From: Pseudomonas duriflava
GTDB lineage: Bacteria; Pseudomonadota; Gammaproteobacteria; Pseudomonadales; Pseudomonadaceae
Assembly: GCF_007830155.1 (NCBI RefSeq)
Contig: NZ_VLKY01000011.1
Coordinates: forward strand, 1 to 64,000
Length of the DNA: 64,000 nt
Direction: 5' to 3'
In this document: positions 16,725 to 26,843 of the stretch, piece after piece
Position numbering within the stretch: the first letter of the stretch is position 1
How the letters are laid out: each line of letters begins with the position of its first letter
The notes under the pieces: generated by a model
Seen by the model: the letters and a program-made list of their open reading frames with translations, nothing else
What the model was told of the DNA's origin: nothing
Database searches by the model: none
Translations under genes and position numbers: made by a program

Positions 16725-17801
16725 ATGAATACGTCATCCTTCAATTTTGACAAGAAGGGGTTGATCCTTGGCAGTGTTGCTGCTGCATGTGCTTTGGCGC
16801 TTCCGAGGAGTCATCCTCTTCGTCTTGCCATGTCGGCAGGCGCTGCGCTGGGTCTGGGCAGTGCATTACTCAAACCCAGCGTTAATGACACCCAAAACGA
16901 CACCACTGACGAAGCGGCACCGGAGCGAGTAGAAAGCGCTGACATAGGCGGTATCGTTATGCGTTGGGAGGCTCACGGCGATACTGGTCCGGATTCTATC
17001 CCTGTCATCCTGATCCACGGAGTGCCTACCCAGCCGCGGTTATGGCGTTATGTCATCCCGCATATAGACCGCGGTGGGGTTCGCTGTCTGGCCTGGGAGC
17101 AGGTTGGGTTTGGCTGGTCCATGGATCAGGGCCTGGAACGCGATATTTCGCCAGCCCGTCAGGCGGACTACCTATATGATTGGCTACAACATCTGGGAAT
17201 CGCCAAAGCTGTTTTCGTGGGGCATGACTTGGGCGGCGGGGTGATTCAACAGCTACTGGTTAAACATCCTGAGCTCAGTCTTGGCCTCGTACTGGTCGAC
17301 AGTGTTGCCTATGATAACTGGCCAGTGCCTTCAGTCCGTCTGGCTCGTAGTCAGGCTGCTCGGATCGAGGGGCTCAAGCCAGCTTGGCTCAAACCACTGT
17401 TCCTTTCCGGTATTTATAATCTTGGGCATGACAACGATGCGCGACGTGAAGAGTCGGCAGCGTTGCACTGGAAACCTTATGACCGTGAGATGGGCCCCAA
17501 GCTCTTCGCACATCAGCTTCGTCATCTGGAGGTAGGGGATACAGTATCCCTGGCAGGCCGGCTAGCAACCATTCCGGGGCCGAAGCAAGTAGTATGGGGC
17601 GAAGCGGATTCAATACCTTTGGCCTCGGGGCAACGACTAGCAGAAGAGCTCAATGCCCCGTTGACTGTTATCCCCGGCGGCCGACATTTTAACCCGGAGG
17701 ACCATCCCGTCCTGGTTGCCCAAGCTATTAGCGAGGTGGTTGAGCAGGTTCGTAAGCAACAGGGTAACCCTCTTATCGTTGAAGGGGCAGAATTGGGATA
17801 A
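16725..17801 (+). CDS. Alpha/beta-hydrolase, haloalkane dehalogenase/epoxide hydrolase-like
   Basis: A 358-residue hydrolase with a hydrophobic N-terminal segment (GSVAAACALALP, ~20-60) that may anchor or export it. The core begins near residue 75. VILIHGVPTQPRLW provides the oxyanion HG motif, VFVGHDLGGG holds an aspartate nucleophile rather than serine, and IPGGRHFNPEDHP holds the catalytic histidine. An Asp nucleophile is typical of haloalkane dehalogenases and epoxide hydrolases. AGGAGG precedes the ATG by eight bases. The gene converges on the IclR gene. Natural substrate unknown. Confidence 0.85.
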   Translation: MNTSSFNFDKKGLILGSVAAACALALPRSHPLRLAMSAGAALGLGSALLKPSVNDTQNDTTDEAAPERVESADIGGIVMRWEAHGDTGPDSIPVILIHGVPTQPRLWRYVIPHIDRGGVRCLAWEQVGFGWSMDQGLERDISPARQADYLYDWLQHLGIAKAVFVGHDLGGGVIQQLLVKHPELSLGLVLVDSVAYDNWPVPSVRLARSQAARIEGLKPAWLKPLFLSGIYNLGHDNDARREESAALHWKPYDREMGPKLFAHQLRHLEVGDTVSLAGRLATIPGPKQVVWGEADSIPLASGQRLAEELNAPLTVIPGGRHFNPEDHPVLVAQAISEVVEQVRKQQGNPLIVEGAELG

Positions 17802-17835
17802 GCGAACCTCATTTTTGTTAATGAATACCGCTGTA

Positions 17836-18594
17836 TTAGCCTTGGCTCCGTAGTGCATCGGCCAAGGCATTACGGCATTCGTCGAGTGCAGCTCGCAGCT
17901 CATCCTGGGCTGCGACGATGCGGAACGCAGGGCCAGCTAGGGAAATAGCATAGTGCCCATGAGGAGTTTCGATCCCCGTTGCAATTGCCCGAACGCCGAT
18001 CATGTGTTCTTCCCGGTCATAGGCGAAGCCTTCCTGCCGCACCTGCCGAAGCTCTTCCAATAGAGGCAGCAGGGCGGTATGAGTGTTAGGCGTCAGGCTC
18101 CGCAGAGGTTCATTGAGCAGTTGGGTGACCGCTCTGTCACTCATGCCCGCCAGCAGGATTTTTCCGCCTGAAGTGGCATGGATTGCCAGGAAGTTGCCAG
18201 GTACAGGTGCCACACGTAGCTCCTGATTGGAAATCGCCACGTGTAACGCCATCAATTCAGCGCCATGAGCATGTACCAGAATGGCCGTCTCTCCCGTACG
18301 GGTCGATAAGGCTTCCAGAAATGGCTTGGCCCGCTGGGTGATATCGCCATGGCTACGCGAAGCCAAACGGATGAGGGCAGGGCCTAGACGAACACCGCCT
18401 GCACCATGCACTTCCAAAAGCTGTTCTAGAGCGAGGGCATCGACCAACCGTTGTACGGTAGAGCGAGGTAAATCGATACGTTTGGCAATAGCGCCCAGAC
18501 TCAATCCTGCGGGCTCGTTCTCCAGGCAGCGAAGAATAGCAGCCGCTCTCGAAATAACCTGGATACCACCTCGATCTAAGTCAACCGTTGTCAT
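17836..18594 (-). CDS. IclR-family repressor, likely of the adjacent efflux operon
   Basis: The 252-residue protein has an IclR winged helix (residues ~8-65; VISRAAAILRCLENEP, AKRIDLPRSTVQRLVDAL) and a C-terminal effector domain (~80-245; HATSGGKILLAGMSD, AIATGIETPHGHYAISLAGP). The start MTTVDLDRG at 18594 has AGGACA upstream. It is divergent from an MFS-HlyD-OprM efflux operon, with a triple half-site operator between. This mirrors TtgV and SrpS, IclR-type repressors of solvent and drug efflux in Pseudomonas putida, so sensing of aromatic or drug ligands is likely. Confidence 0.9.
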   Translation of the reverse strand: MTTVDLDRGGIQVISRAAAILRCLENEPAGLSLGAIAKRIDLPRSTVQRLVDALALEQLLEVHGAGGVRLGPALIRLASRSHGDITQRAKPFLEALSTRTGETAILVHAHGAELMALHVAISNQELRVAPVPGNFLAIHATSGGKILLAGMSDRAVTQLLNEPLRSLTPNTHTALLPLLEELRQVRQEGFAYDREEHMIGVRAIATGIETPHGHYAISLAGPAFRIVAAQDELRAALDECRNALADALRSQG

Positions 18595-18605
18595 GAATAT
18601 TGTCC

Positions 18606-18634
18606 TGTGTATCACTCTTCGATACACTGTATCG
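18606..18634. promoter_or_regulatory. Operator between IclR repressor and efflux operon
   Basis: Three overlapping half-sites are visible: GTGTATC (18607-18613), GATACAC (18621-18627) and TGTATC (18628-18633). The first two form an inverted repeat with a seven-base spacer, and the last two form the near palindrome GATACA-C-TGTATC. They lie just upstream of the IclR start and 58-85 bases before the efflux gene, where one bound repressor could block both promoters. Multi-half-site operators are known for TtgV. Confidence 0.65.
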
Positions 18635-18691
18635 TAATTTGGTGGTGTTCAATAGGTTTGCTGGTCAAGCCGTTCTGTTATTGGAAACGTT

Positions 18692-20224
18692 ATGTCTTCT
18701 ACTGCGCCATCGGCGCCCGTTCCCGCCCCCTTCGGCTGGCGCCTTGCTATTGGTTTGATTGGCGTTTTAATCGCTGCGCTGACTTCAGGCCTCAATGACC
18801 GTGTGACCGATATTGCCTTGGCCGATGTGCGCGGAGTTTTCGGCATCGGCTATGACGAAGGGACGTGGATCAGCGCATTGTATGTGGCGGCCGAAGTCTC
18901 GGCGATGCTTGTTTCCCCCTGGCTGGCCATGACGTTCTCGCTACGGCGCTTTGCCCTCGGTGCGACGCTGGCGTTCGGCTTTTTAGGTCTGCTGTGCCCA
19001 CTAGCGCCAAACCTGGACACGCTGCTCTTACTGCGCGTATTGCAAGGACTGGCAGGCGGAGCACTGCCGCCGCTTCTGATGACGGCAGCGCTGCGCTTTT
19101 TGCCCTGGCATATCAAGCTCTATGGCTTGTCAGCTTATGCCCTGACTGCAACGTTTGGCCCCAACCTGGCTATACCCTTGGCTGCTCTCTGGACCAATGG
19201 CCTTGATTGGCGTCTGGTGTTCTGGCAAGTGGTCCCGGCCTGCCTGGTTGCAGCGGGCTGTATCGCCTACGGCATTCCCCAGGATCCGCTTCGCCTAGAG
19301 CGCTTCCGGCAAGCGGACTGGCTGGGTGCGTTATTTGGCTGTGGTAGCGTGACAATGCTAGTGATTGCTCTTCTGCAGGGGGAGCGGCTGGACTGGCTTG
19401 AATCACCCTTGATCTGTACCTTGCTGGCCGGGGTCGCCATCCTGTTCCCGTTGTTTCTGATCAACGAGTGGTTTCATCCGTTGCCCCTCGTCAAGCTTCA
19501 GCTCCTAGGGCGGCGGAACTTTGCCTTTGGTAACATTACGCTGGCCCTGTTTCTGATTGTAGGCATGTCGGGGGTAGCCATTCCCTCGGCTTATCTAACG
19601 CATATCCATGGTTACCGCCCTCTTGAGACAATGCCGGTAGCCCTGTGGATTGCACTGCCGCAACTGGTCCTGGCACCCCTGGTAGCCACTATCATCAACC
19701 GCAAGTGGGTAGATTCGCGCTGGGTGATTGCTTGCGGCCTTTGCCTGATAACGCTCGCCTGCCTGGGAGGGTCGCAGCTGACCAGTGACTGGATCCGTGA
19801 TGATTTCTATCACTTGCAGATATTACAGACCCTTGGGCAGCCCATGATCGTAGTGCCGCTGCTGATGGCTGCGACGGGAGTAGTGCACCCCATGGAAGGT
19901 CCCTTTGCCTCCGCTACGGTTAATACGATTCGGGGACTGTTCTCAGTCATTGGCACCGCGTTATTGGAGCATTTCCTCACTGTACGGGAACACATCCATT
20001 CCAATGTCCTGCTCGACCGACTGGGTTCGGCGCAACCACAGCTAGCGCCCTTACTGAACGACGATACGGTAGCTCACTTGGGGCAGCGTATTCGTGAACA
20101 GGCTTTCGTCCTGTCGTTCAGTGACGCCTACCTGGCTTTGATCGGTGTGTGTGGTCTGATGCTAGTTGTGCTACTGATCTTGCCCGTGCGGGCCTTTCCT
20201 CCTCAACCTCCGGTAACGCCATGA
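18692..20224 (+). CDS. emrB: MFS drug efflux permease, EmrB/QacA (DHA2) type
   Basis: The 510-residue inner-membrane protein has 14 predicted helices, the DHA2 layout. GYDEGTWISALYVAAE, LQGLAGGALPPLLM and the C-terminal MEGPFASATVNTIRG are family signatures. In Gram-negatives these proton-driven pumps join an HlyD-type adaptor and TolC/OprM channel to expel hydrophobic drugs. The adaptor start overlaps its stop by ATGA. Expression is probably held off by the divergent IclR repressor. Substrate range cannot be read from the sequence. Confidence 0.92.
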   Translation: MSSTAPSAPVPAPFGWRLAIGLIGVLIAALTSGLNDRVTDIALADVRGVFGIGYDEGTWISALYVAAEVSAMLVSPWLAMTFSLRRFALGATLAFGFLGLLCPLAPNLDTLLLLRVLQGLAGGALPPLLMTAALRFLPWHIKLYGLSAYALTATFGPNLAIPLAALWTNGLDWRLVFWQVVPACLVAAGCIAYGIPQDPLRLERFRQADWLGALFGCGSVTMLVIALLQGERLDWLESPLICTLLAGVAILFPLFLINEWFHPLPLVKLQLLGRRNFAFGNITLALFLIVGMSGVAIPSAYLTHIHGYRPLETMPVALWIALPQLVLAPLVATIINRKWVDSRWVIACGLCLITLACLGGSQLTSDWIRDDFYHLQILQTLGQPMIVVPLLMAATGVVHPMEGPFASATVNTIRGLFSVIGTALLEHFLTVREHIHSNVLLDRLGSAQPQLAPLLNDDTVAHLGQRIREQAFVLSFSDAYLALIGVCGLMLVVLLILPVRAFPPQPPVTP

Positions 20225-21252
20225 GTCATAAAACAGCCTTTTCCCTGGTTGGTGCCGCCGTTGTTCTCGGCGCACTGTATGCTTGCGTCCATGTTGTACA
20301 GAACGATGCTACCCAGACTACCGATGATGCCTACATTACAGCCGACTCGGTACTGGTTGCACCCAAAGTGGCCGGTATCGTTGCTGAGGTGCTGGTAGAA
20401 GACAACCAGCCGGTGAAGGCTGGGCAGCTTTTGGCCCGTATCGACGATCGCGATTTTGTTGCCGCCCAAGCGTCGGCCAGTGCAGCTGTGAAGGCGGCTC
20501 GTGCAGAGGTTGCTAACCTAAATGCTGAGATTGATCGGCAAGCCGCTATCATTGCCCAGGCTTCCGCCACTATGCGTGCGACTGCCGCCTCGCTGGCATT
20601 CGCCCAGGCCAATGCCACTCGTTACCGCAACCTGTCCAAGGCCGGGGCGGGAACAGTGGAAGAGCGCCAGAAAGCTGAAGCTGAATTACTGCAATGGCAG
20701 GCTGCGACGGACCGTGATGCGGCGGCGCGGATGGCGGCTGAAAAGCATCTGGCGGTGCTCAAGGCACAACGCGATGTAGCCGCTGCCAGCGTGGCAAAAG
20801 CCGAGGCTGCGCTGGCACAGGCAGATTTGAATCAGTCGTATACGCAGATTGTGGCGCCCCGAGACGGTGTTATTGCCCAGCGCTCGGTAAGATTGGGTGC
20901 CTATGTAGCACAAGGCAAGCCATTGTTGGCCATCGTACCGGTGCATGAAGCCTATGTCGTCGCGAACTTTCGCGAGACGCAACTGGCAAGGATGGCAGCC
21001 AATCAGTCAGTCGAGGTGCGGGTCGATACCTTCCCGGACCACGTTCTGCATGGCCGTATCGACAGCCTGGCGCCAGCGACGGGGCTGGCCTTTTCACCTA
21101 TTGCACCGGATAACGCAACGGGCAACTTCACCAAAGTAGCGCAACGTGTGCCTGTGAAAATTGTATTTGAGCCTGGCCAGCCGGCTATGGACTCTTTGCG
21201 CGTAGGGTTGTCAGTCGTGGCGAGTGTGGACACCCAGGAGGAAAAGCGCTGA
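20221..21252 (+). CDS. emrA: HlyD/EmrA-type periplasmic adaptor of the efflux pump
   Basis: A 343-residue membrane-fusion protein: one N-terminal membrane helix (residues ~7-26), the TTDDAYITADSVLVAPKVAG beta-barrel/lipoyl entry typical of EmrA, an alanine-rich coiled-coil hairpin (~75-205), then TQIVAPRDGVIAQRSVRLG and FRETQLARM. It links the MFS pump to the outer-membrane channel. The start MSHKTAF overlaps the emrB stop (ATGA) and its own stop overlaps the next start, so all three genes are translationally coupled. Confidence 0.92.
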   Translation: MSHKTAFSLVGAAVVLGALYACVHVVQNDATQTTDDAYITADSVLVAPKVAGIVAEVLVEDNQPVKAGQLLARIDDRDFVAAQASASAAVKAARAEVANLNAEIDRQAAIIAQASATMRATAASLAFAQANATRYRNLSKAGAGTVEERQKAEAELLQWQAATDRDAAARMAAEKHLAVLKAQRDVAAASVAKAEAALAQADLNQSYTQIVAPRDGVIAQRSVRLGAYVAQGKPLLAIVPVHEAYVVANFRETQLARMAANQSVEVRVDTFPDHVLHGRIDSLAPATGLAFSPIAPDNATGNFTKVAQRVPVKIVFEPGQPAMDSLRVGLSVVASVDTQEEKR

Positions 21253-22706
21253 TGCGTCGTTGTTTGCTGATTGCTACAGTGGCTGCCCTGGCTGGTTGTA
21301 CTGTAGGTCCCAAGTTTCATACGCCTGATGCGGTCCTTCCACCTACATGGCAGGCCCCGACAGTAGATGTTAATAGCGTTACCGTAAACCGCCCGTTTGA
21401 ATCGGCCTGGTGGACACAATTCAACGATCCGTTGCTGACATCCCTAGTGCAGCAGGCAGCGGCTTCGAATCTGGACCTGGCCTTGGCGGATAGCCGTCTC
21501 GAGCAGAGCCGCTCTCTGATAAAGATAGCCGGTGCCGATACACGGCCCGCGCTGGCGGCTAACGGCAGCTATCAGCGGGAGCGCAATAGTCAGCAGGGGT
21601 TGAACGATCCTTCTGGACATGAAGGTAAATCAGCGTTTGATCTCTGGCAGTATGGAGTAAGCGCCTCGTGGGAACTGGATCTCTGGGGGCGCGTTCGTCA
21701 TAGTCTTGAGGCGGCCAATGCCGGTGCTGCCTTGAGCGAGGCCGACCGAAATGCTGTAGCCCTGAGTATTGCAGCCGAAACGGCTACCAACTACCTGCGG
21801 CTGCGTGGTGTGCAAGCTACCCTGGACGTGACCCGGCAAAACCTCGATATTGCCCGGCAGAGCCAGCAACTCACGCAGACCCGCTTCGAAAACGGCGTAA
21901 CTACCCAGTTGGATACAGCCAATGCGGCTGCTCAAGTGGCGACGCTCGAAGCACGGCTGCCCTTGCTTGAGGCAGAGGAGGTGCGCCTGATCAATGCCTT
22001 GAGCTATCTGCTCGGGCAAGCGCCCAATGCACTGCGGCAGACACTGGCGGTGCCGCGCGACATTCCAGCACCGCCTAGCACCGTGCCGGTCGGTATTCCT
22101 TCGGAGCTGGCTCGTCGCCGTCCGGATATCCAGCGTGCCGAAGCGGCCTTGCATCGTGCTACGGCAACTGTTGGCATAGCCAAAGCCGATTTTTACCCGC
22201 GGCTCAGCCTGGGTGGTAGTGCGGGCTTCCAGGCGCTGGAAGGATCAAACCTGGGGTTATGGAGCGCCCGTCAGTGGTCATTGGGCCCCAGCCTGTATCT
22301 GCCGATTTTTCAGGGCGGGCGCTTGTCAGGTACTTTGGAGCTGCGTGAGCGTCAGCAACAGGAAGCTGCCCTTGATTACCGCCGCACCGTATTGGCCGCT
22401 TGGCATGAAGTTGAGGATGCCCTTGTCAATTACGCGGCTGAACAGCGTCATCATGAGGCGCTAATGCGAGCTGTTGCGCAAAACAAAGCCGCCCTGGAAA
22501 CCGCGCGGGCCCGCTATAAGGAAGGCGCGATTGATTTCATCAACGTGCTGAATGTGCAGCGTGAGCTGATCCAGACCCAGAGTGCACTAGTTGACAGCGC
22601 GACACGTGTTTCGACCGATCTGGTAGTGGTTTACAAGGCCTTGGCAGGTGGATGGCCAGAGCCGAAAAGTAACCTAGCCAGTCAGGCCGCCTCTATACCA
22701 CGTTGA
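21252..22706 (+). CDS. OprM/NodT-type outer-membrane efflux lipoprotein
   Basis: The 484-residue protein has a lipoprotein signal with lipobox LAGC (Cys 16) and two outer-membrane-factor repeats. ASWELDLWGRVR, LARRRPDIQRAEAAL, KADFYPRLSLGGSAGF and GAIDFINVLNVQREL are strong NodT-family (TIGR01845) signatures. The trimeric channel completes the EmrAB-like pump. The start codon overlaps the adaptor stop (TGATG). It ends the operon, followed by a short hairpin at about 22739. Confidence 0.93.
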   Translation: MRRCLLIATVAALAGCTVGPKFHTPDAVLPPTWQAPTVDVNSVTVNRPFESAWWTQFNDPLLTSLVQQAAASNLDLALADSRLEQSRSLIKIAGADTRPALAANGSYQRERNSQQGLNDPSGHEGKSAFDLWQYGVSASWELDLWGRVRHSLEAANAGAALSEADRNAVALSIAAETATNYLRLRGVQATLDVTRQNLDIARQSQQLTQTRFENGVTTQLDTANAAAQVATLEARLPLLEAEEVRLINALSYLLGQAPNALRQTLAVPRDIPAPPSTVPVGIPSELARRRPDIQRAEAALHRATATVGIAKADFYPRLSLGGSAGFQALEGSNLGLWSARQWSLGPSLYLPIFQGGRLSGTLELRERQQQEAALDYRRTVLAAWHEVEDALVNYAAEQRHHEALMRAVAQNKAALETARARYKEGAIDFINVLNVQRELIQTQSALVDSATRVSTDLVVVYKALAGGWPEPKSNLASQAASIPR

Positions 22707-22738
22707 CTGCCTGAGCCAGACGCTATACAAGCCGCTCG

Positions 22739-22755
22739 GCAGCGCGACTCGCTGC
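22739..22755 (+). terminator. Short hairpin after the efflux operon
   Basis: GCAGCG-CGACT-CGCTGC forms a six-pair stem 32 bases after the last stop. There is no T-run, so it is only a weak terminator candidate. Confidence 0.35.
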
Positions 22756-22867
22756 TGTTGAGCAATGTAGCGTTACATTTCAGGCCCGGCGGTTACAAAT
22801 AATGTTTTTCAGGTAACCACCTGTTGGCCGATAGCCCCAGTAAGGCTCTATTGCCATAGGAGGGGCT

Positions 22868-24991
22868 ATGAAATTCAAATCCATTCAGTTTTCCGTTATG
22901 ACATACGCCGGGGCATGCATTCTGGCGGTTGTCTTCGCATTGGTCAGCTATGCACTTGTTTCGGGTGCCCGCACGCAGGCGAGCACGACGCAAGGCACAC
23001 AAGAGCTCCTTGAACAGCTCATTCAGGCGCGGCTTACAGCCTTGGCACAATCAAGTGTTATGCGTATCCAGCGAGACCTGGAAAGCCCTATCAATACAGC
23101 CAGGTATCTGGCCAGCCTCAGTGCTCAGGCTGGGGCCGGATCTACCGATGGCATTACCTTGACCCGAGCGGATCAGGACAGGATTGTACGCGACGTAATG
23201 GTGCGGTACCCCGAATTGATAGGTGCTTACATAGGCTGGGAGCCAAATGCTTTTGCCAGCGATGACTCACAGTATATCGGCCAGAAGGGGCATGACAGCG
23301 TAGGCCGCTTTTTACCTTATTGGTACCGTAACCAGGACGGCTCCCTGGGCCAAGATATCATCGTGCAGATGGAAAGTGAGAAGCGCTCCGAGTCAGGGAT
23401 ACGTGAGGGTGAATACTACTTATGCGCCAAGGAGCAAAAGCGGCCGTGTGTCGTTGATCCCTATATCTGGGATGTAGGCGGTAAGCCCGTCATGCTTGCC
23501 TCGTTTACCGCGCCTATTTTGTTGAATGGAACGTTCCAGGGTATTGCCGGCGCTGACCTTTCAGTCAATTTCATTCAGGACATGCTTACTAAAACCAACC
23601 AGTCTCTTTATCAGGGAGCCGGCCAGATGGCCCTGGTGGCGGGTAATGGGCGCCTCGTAGCGTTCACGCCCGATGTTTCCAAGTTGGGGGAAATGGCTAG
23701 TCAGCATATCGCTAATAGCGAATTGCAAACGTTGGCAAAGTCGACCAGTAACGAACCGGTCTATTCCGTAAACGTGCAAAAAGGGCTGATTGATCTGATC
23801 ATGCCATTTAAGGTGGGCGACACAGCTGCGCGCTGGATGCTAACGATTCAACTACCCTTGCAAGTGGTCCTCAGTGACGCCGTAAAGCTGCAGAACGCGC
23901 TCAAGGCGCAGCATGACACCAGTGTCATGGGCATGGCATTGGTGGGTCTGTTGATTGCCGCGTTAGGGCTGGGTCTACTGTGGTTCGTAAGTATGGGTAT
24001 CGCACGTCCGCTCAAGCAAATGGTCGGCATGCTGGACGATATTGCCCGGGGGGAGGGCGATCTTACACGCCGCCTGAAGGTAGATCGAACCGATGAGTTG
24101 GGTGCTATTGCAAAAGGGTTCAATCAGTTTCTGGCCAAGCTGCAAGGCATGATCAGTGAGGTTGTGGTTTCCGTAAAAAGCGTCAGCAACTCATCGGAAC
24201 ATACGGCAGATATTGCTATACGGACTAACCAAGGCGTACAAAAGCAGCAGCACGAGATCGACCAAGTGGCAACTGCTATTCAGGAGATGTCTGCTACCGC
24301 ACAAGAAGTGGCCCGTAGCGCAAGCCAGGCGGCCCAGGCGGCTAACCATGCGGATGAGTCAGCAAGTCAGGGACGAACAATCGTACAGAACTCCAGCAAT
24401 GCCATTATGGCTCTGGCTCAGGAAATTAATCGCGCAGTGGTAAGCGTCGAAAGTCTGGCCCAGAACAGCGATAACATTACGAAAATCCTGACCAGTATCC
24501 GCGGTATCGCTGAGCAGACAAACCTGTTGGCTCTTAACGCGGCTATCGAAGCGGCGCGTGCCGGAGAACAAGGACGAGGATTTGCAGTGGTGGCAGATGA
24601 GGTGCGCAACTTGGCACAAAAGACTCAGCAAGCCACGCAGGAAATCCAGAGCATGATCCAGCAATTGCAAGGCGGCACGCATGACGTAGTCAAAATCATG
24701 CAGGATAGCCAGGCGAAGACCGAGGTGACTGTTAAGCACTCCGCCGAAGCTGCCGCCGCCCTTGTAGCTATTACCAAAGCGGTGTCTGTAATTACGGAAA
24801 TGAACACACAGATTGCCAGCGCCGCCGAAGAGCAAAGTGCCGTAGCTGAAGATATCAACCGAAACGTGACTACCATTGGGATGGTGGCTTGCGAGGTAGC
24901 TGCCGGTGCGGATGAAGCCTCTCAAGCAAGCGCGCAATTAACCCAGCTGGCCGAGCAGCAGCGTCGCCTGGTTAGTCAGTTCAAGGTGTAG
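22868..24991 (+). CDS. Methyl-accepting chemotaxis protein with dCache sensor
   Basis: The 707-residue receptor has a membrane helix at ~10-32, a long periplasmic region (~33-345) of double-Cache type with the motifs [21 protein letters not shown] and [11 protein letters not shown], a second helix at ~350-375, a HAMP domain (~375-430) and a cytoplasmic signalling domain. The hairpin tip [19 protein letters not shown] is near residue 550. AGGAGG lies before the ATG. dCache receptors bind amino acids, amines, purines or organic acids. No CheW-binding C-terminal pentapeptide is seen. The ligand cannot be named from sequence alone. Confidence 0.93.
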   Translation: MKFKSIQFSVMTYAGACILAVVFALVSYALVSGARTQASTTQGTQELLEQLIQARLTALAQSSVMRIQRDLESPINTARYLASLSAQAGAGSTDGITLTRADQDRIVRDVMVRYPELIGAYIGWEPNAFASDDSQYIGQKGHDSVGRFLPYWYRNQDGSLGQDIIVQMESEKRSESGIREGEYYLCAKEQKRPCVVDPYIWDVGGKPVMLASFTAPILLNGTFQGIAGADLSVNFIQDMLTKTNQSLYQGAGQMALVAGNGRLVAFTPDVSKLGEMASQHIANSELQTLAKSTSNEPVYSVNVQKGLIDLIMPFKVGDTAARWMLTIQLPLQVVLSDAVKLQNALKAQHDTSVMGMALVGLLIAALGLGLLWFVSMGIARPLKQMVGMLDDIARGEGDLTRRLKVDRTDELGAIAKGFNQFLAKLQGMISEVVVSVKSVSNSSEHTADIAIRTNQGVQKQQHEIDQVATAIQEMSATAQEVARSASQAAQAANHADESASQGRTIVQNSSNAIMALAQEINRAVVSVESLAQNSDNITKILTSIRGIAEQTNLLALNAAIEAARAGEQGRGFAVVADEVRNLAQKTQQATQEIQSMIQQLQGGTHDVVKIMQDSQAKTEVTVKHSAEAAAALVAITKAVSVITEMNTQIASAAEEQSAVAEDINRNVTTIGMVACEVAAGADEASQASAQLTQLAEQQRRLVSQFKV

Positions 24992-25049
24992 CTGTAGCAG
25001 CGAGGCGCGCTCGTAGGGCGTGGCGTAAAAGAATGGGTCAGGAGGTCTA

Positions 25050-25073
25050 AGGCGTCCCTAGACAGGGGCGCCT
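25050..25073 (+). terminator. Hairpin after the dCache chemoreceptor gene
   Basis: AGGCGTCCCT-AGAC-AGGGGCGCCT forms a ten-position stem with one mismatch, 58 bases after the stop codon. It may serve both this gene and the converging small ORF. Confidence 0.5.
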
Positions 25074-25123
25074 CGTCAAACGATTCGGTGGGGCAATGGT
25101 GCGGTAGAGCGAGTCGGCAGGGC

Positions 25124-25297
25124 TCAGCTGGCTAAACTGCTCGGAGTCTTTTCCCGATTGTCCCATTCTTCTTCGATTTCACAGAAGCAAACATCGGTAG
25201 CGGCATGCAGGCGGTCAAGCTGTGACTCGGTCAGGCTATGCAGGGGGATGCTTTCAAGCAATTGGATAAGGGTATCGAACTGGGTAATGTCCATCAT
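25124..25297 (-). CDS. Small acidic hypothetical protein (57 aa)
   Basis: The frame MMDITQFDTLIQLLES... encodes an acidic, helical protein ending EEEWDNREKTPSSLAS. GAGG lies five bases before the first ATG and eight before the second (25294), so either codon may start it. It has no signal peptide and I do not recognise its family. It converges on the chemoreceptor gene. The coding call rests on the ribosome site and on composition that looks like a real soluble protein. Confidence 0.5.
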   Translation of the reverse strand: MMDITQFDTLIQLLESIPLHSLTESQLDRLHAATDVCFCEIEEEWDNREKTPSSLAS

Positions 25298-25811
25298 GCA
25301 TCCTCTTCAAAATTTGATTTAGCCAATAGCTATCCCGCTTCTCATCAGAGAGAAGGCCCAAAAGACGCTATGGCAGTATTCACGGATGACAGGACCGGTC
25401 CGGCGGGTTAAGGCCAAACACGAATCCTGTCCTGACGTGTAAACGAACAGCACGGACTTCAAGCGCCGAATATGTATGTCTCGAGCGCTTGCCCCTTGGC
25501 TGTTCATTCCTGAAAATATACGACCGAACCCGATGATCTCGATTCGGGGCGCGCATTCTAATAAGACTGCTCTCATTACTCTAGTGGCTCCCGCTCAATG
25601 GCAACCCGGAGGTTGGTGCAATAGTGCTGGAGAAGCTCCGCCCCTTGTGTGAGGGAATCCTATAAATGCTGCCATTGGCGTTCTGCATAGTTGACGCTAT
25701 CTCTTTGTCAGATCACCCACTGAAATGGCTTATCATGGGCGCAGTTGTTTATCCAGGTCGATAATAGACGTCAGGTCATATCGGTTTTACAGGGCTGAGT
25801 CAGGTAAGGTT
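25298..25811. other. Intergenic stretch before the HWE kinase gene
   Basis: About 510 bases with no convincing gene. A minus-strand frame at 25319-25576 has no ribosome-binding site and unlikely composition. No RNA fold was recognised. Confidence 0.35.
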
Positions 25812-26843
25812 ATGTCGCTCCTTGAAAGCGAACGTCAATTACAGGCCGTACTAAGTAACGCAACAGTTGCGATCTTTCTAATGGACGAGCGGCAACATTG
25901 CGCCTATATGAACCGCGCAGCAGAAGAGCTGACGGGCTTTACCCTGTCTGAAGTACTTGCCCGTGACTGCCCCTTGCATGACGTTATCCATCACAAACGG
26001 CCTGATGGAAGTCATTTTCCCTTGGAGGAATGCCCAATCGACCGGGCCTTTCCTACCAACGACCGGGAACAGGGAGAGGAGGTCTTCGTTCATAAAGATG
26101 GCAGCCTTTATCCCGTGGCGTTTACGGCAAGTCCTATTCGGGACAAAGAAGCTCAAGTTATCGGAACGATTATTGAAGTCCGTGACATCCGTGAAGAAAA
26201 GGCTGCTCAAGAGCGACAACGGCTTCTAATCAACGAGCTCAACCATCGGGTCAAGAATACCCTTGCTACCGTGCAATCGATTGCCGCGCAGTCGTTCCGC
26301 ACGTTAAGTGATAGGGAGCCGCTAGAGGTGTTCAATTCTCGGCTGCTTGCCTTGTCTAGAGCACACACAATTCTGACTGACGAAAATTGGGAGAGCGCAA
26401 GTCTTCTTTTGCTCATTGAAAGTACCATTGAGCCTTTTGGGCGGCCTCGCTTCACGCTAAAAGGACCTGACCAGCGGCTTACCACGAAATTTACCGTCAC
26501 CCTGGCAATGGTATTGCACGAATTAGCCGTCAATGCGTCCAAGCATGGTTCTCTTAGTGTTTCCGATGGGCGCGTTGACATCACGTGGAGTATCGAAGAC
26601 GCCCAGCTTCATTTTGAGTGGGTGGAAGTAAACGGCCCCAAGGTTAGTCCCCCTCAATATGCAGGATTTGGCAGCCGTCTTATCAGGCGACAATTTGCTA
26701 TGGAGTTCAATGCCGAAGTGAATATGAGCTTTAAACAGGCTGGGCTGGTTTGTATGGTCGACGTGCGTTTGCCCTCTTTTACAGATCAGTTTCATCTGGG
26801 GCAGTATTTGCCTGCATTGAATGAGGTAGGCAGGGACACATAA
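25812..26843 (+). CDS. PAS-domain HWE/HisKA_2-type sensor histidine kinase
   Basis: A 343-residue soluble kinase. A PAS domain covers residues ~5-125 (LSNATVAIFLMDERQ, LTGFTLSEVL). The phosphoacceptor segment LINELNHRVKNTLATVQSIA (~138-157) and the N-box VLHELAVNASKHGSL are diagnostic of the HWE/HisKA_2 family. It may be a LOV-like or ligand-bearing PAS, but the flavin-binding NCRFLQ motif is absent. Its stop overlaps the start of a single-domain response regulator, so the pair forms a two-component system. An upstream frame exists from 25725, but the domain begins at this ATG. Confidence 0.9.
   Translation: MSLLESERQLQAVLSNATVAIFLMDERQHCAYMNRAAEELTGFTLSEVLARDCPLHDVIHHKRPDGSHFPLEECPIDRAFPTNDREQGEEVFVHKDGSLYPVAFTASPIRDKEAQVIGTIIEVRDIREEKAAQERQRLLINELNHRVKNTLATVQSIAAQSFRTLSDREPLEVFNSRLLALSRAHTILTDENWESASLLLLIESTIEPFGRPRFTLKGPDQRLTTKFTVTLAMVLHELAVNASKHGSLSVSDGRVDITWSIEDAQLHFEWVEVNGPKVSPPQYAGFGSRLIRRQFAMEFNAEVNMSFKQAGLVCMVDVRLPSFTDQFHLGQYLPALNEVGRDT

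Noticed and set aside
25319-25576. Minus-strand frame of 85 codons upstream of the HWE kinase gene
   Set aside because: No ribosome site and poor protein-like composition.
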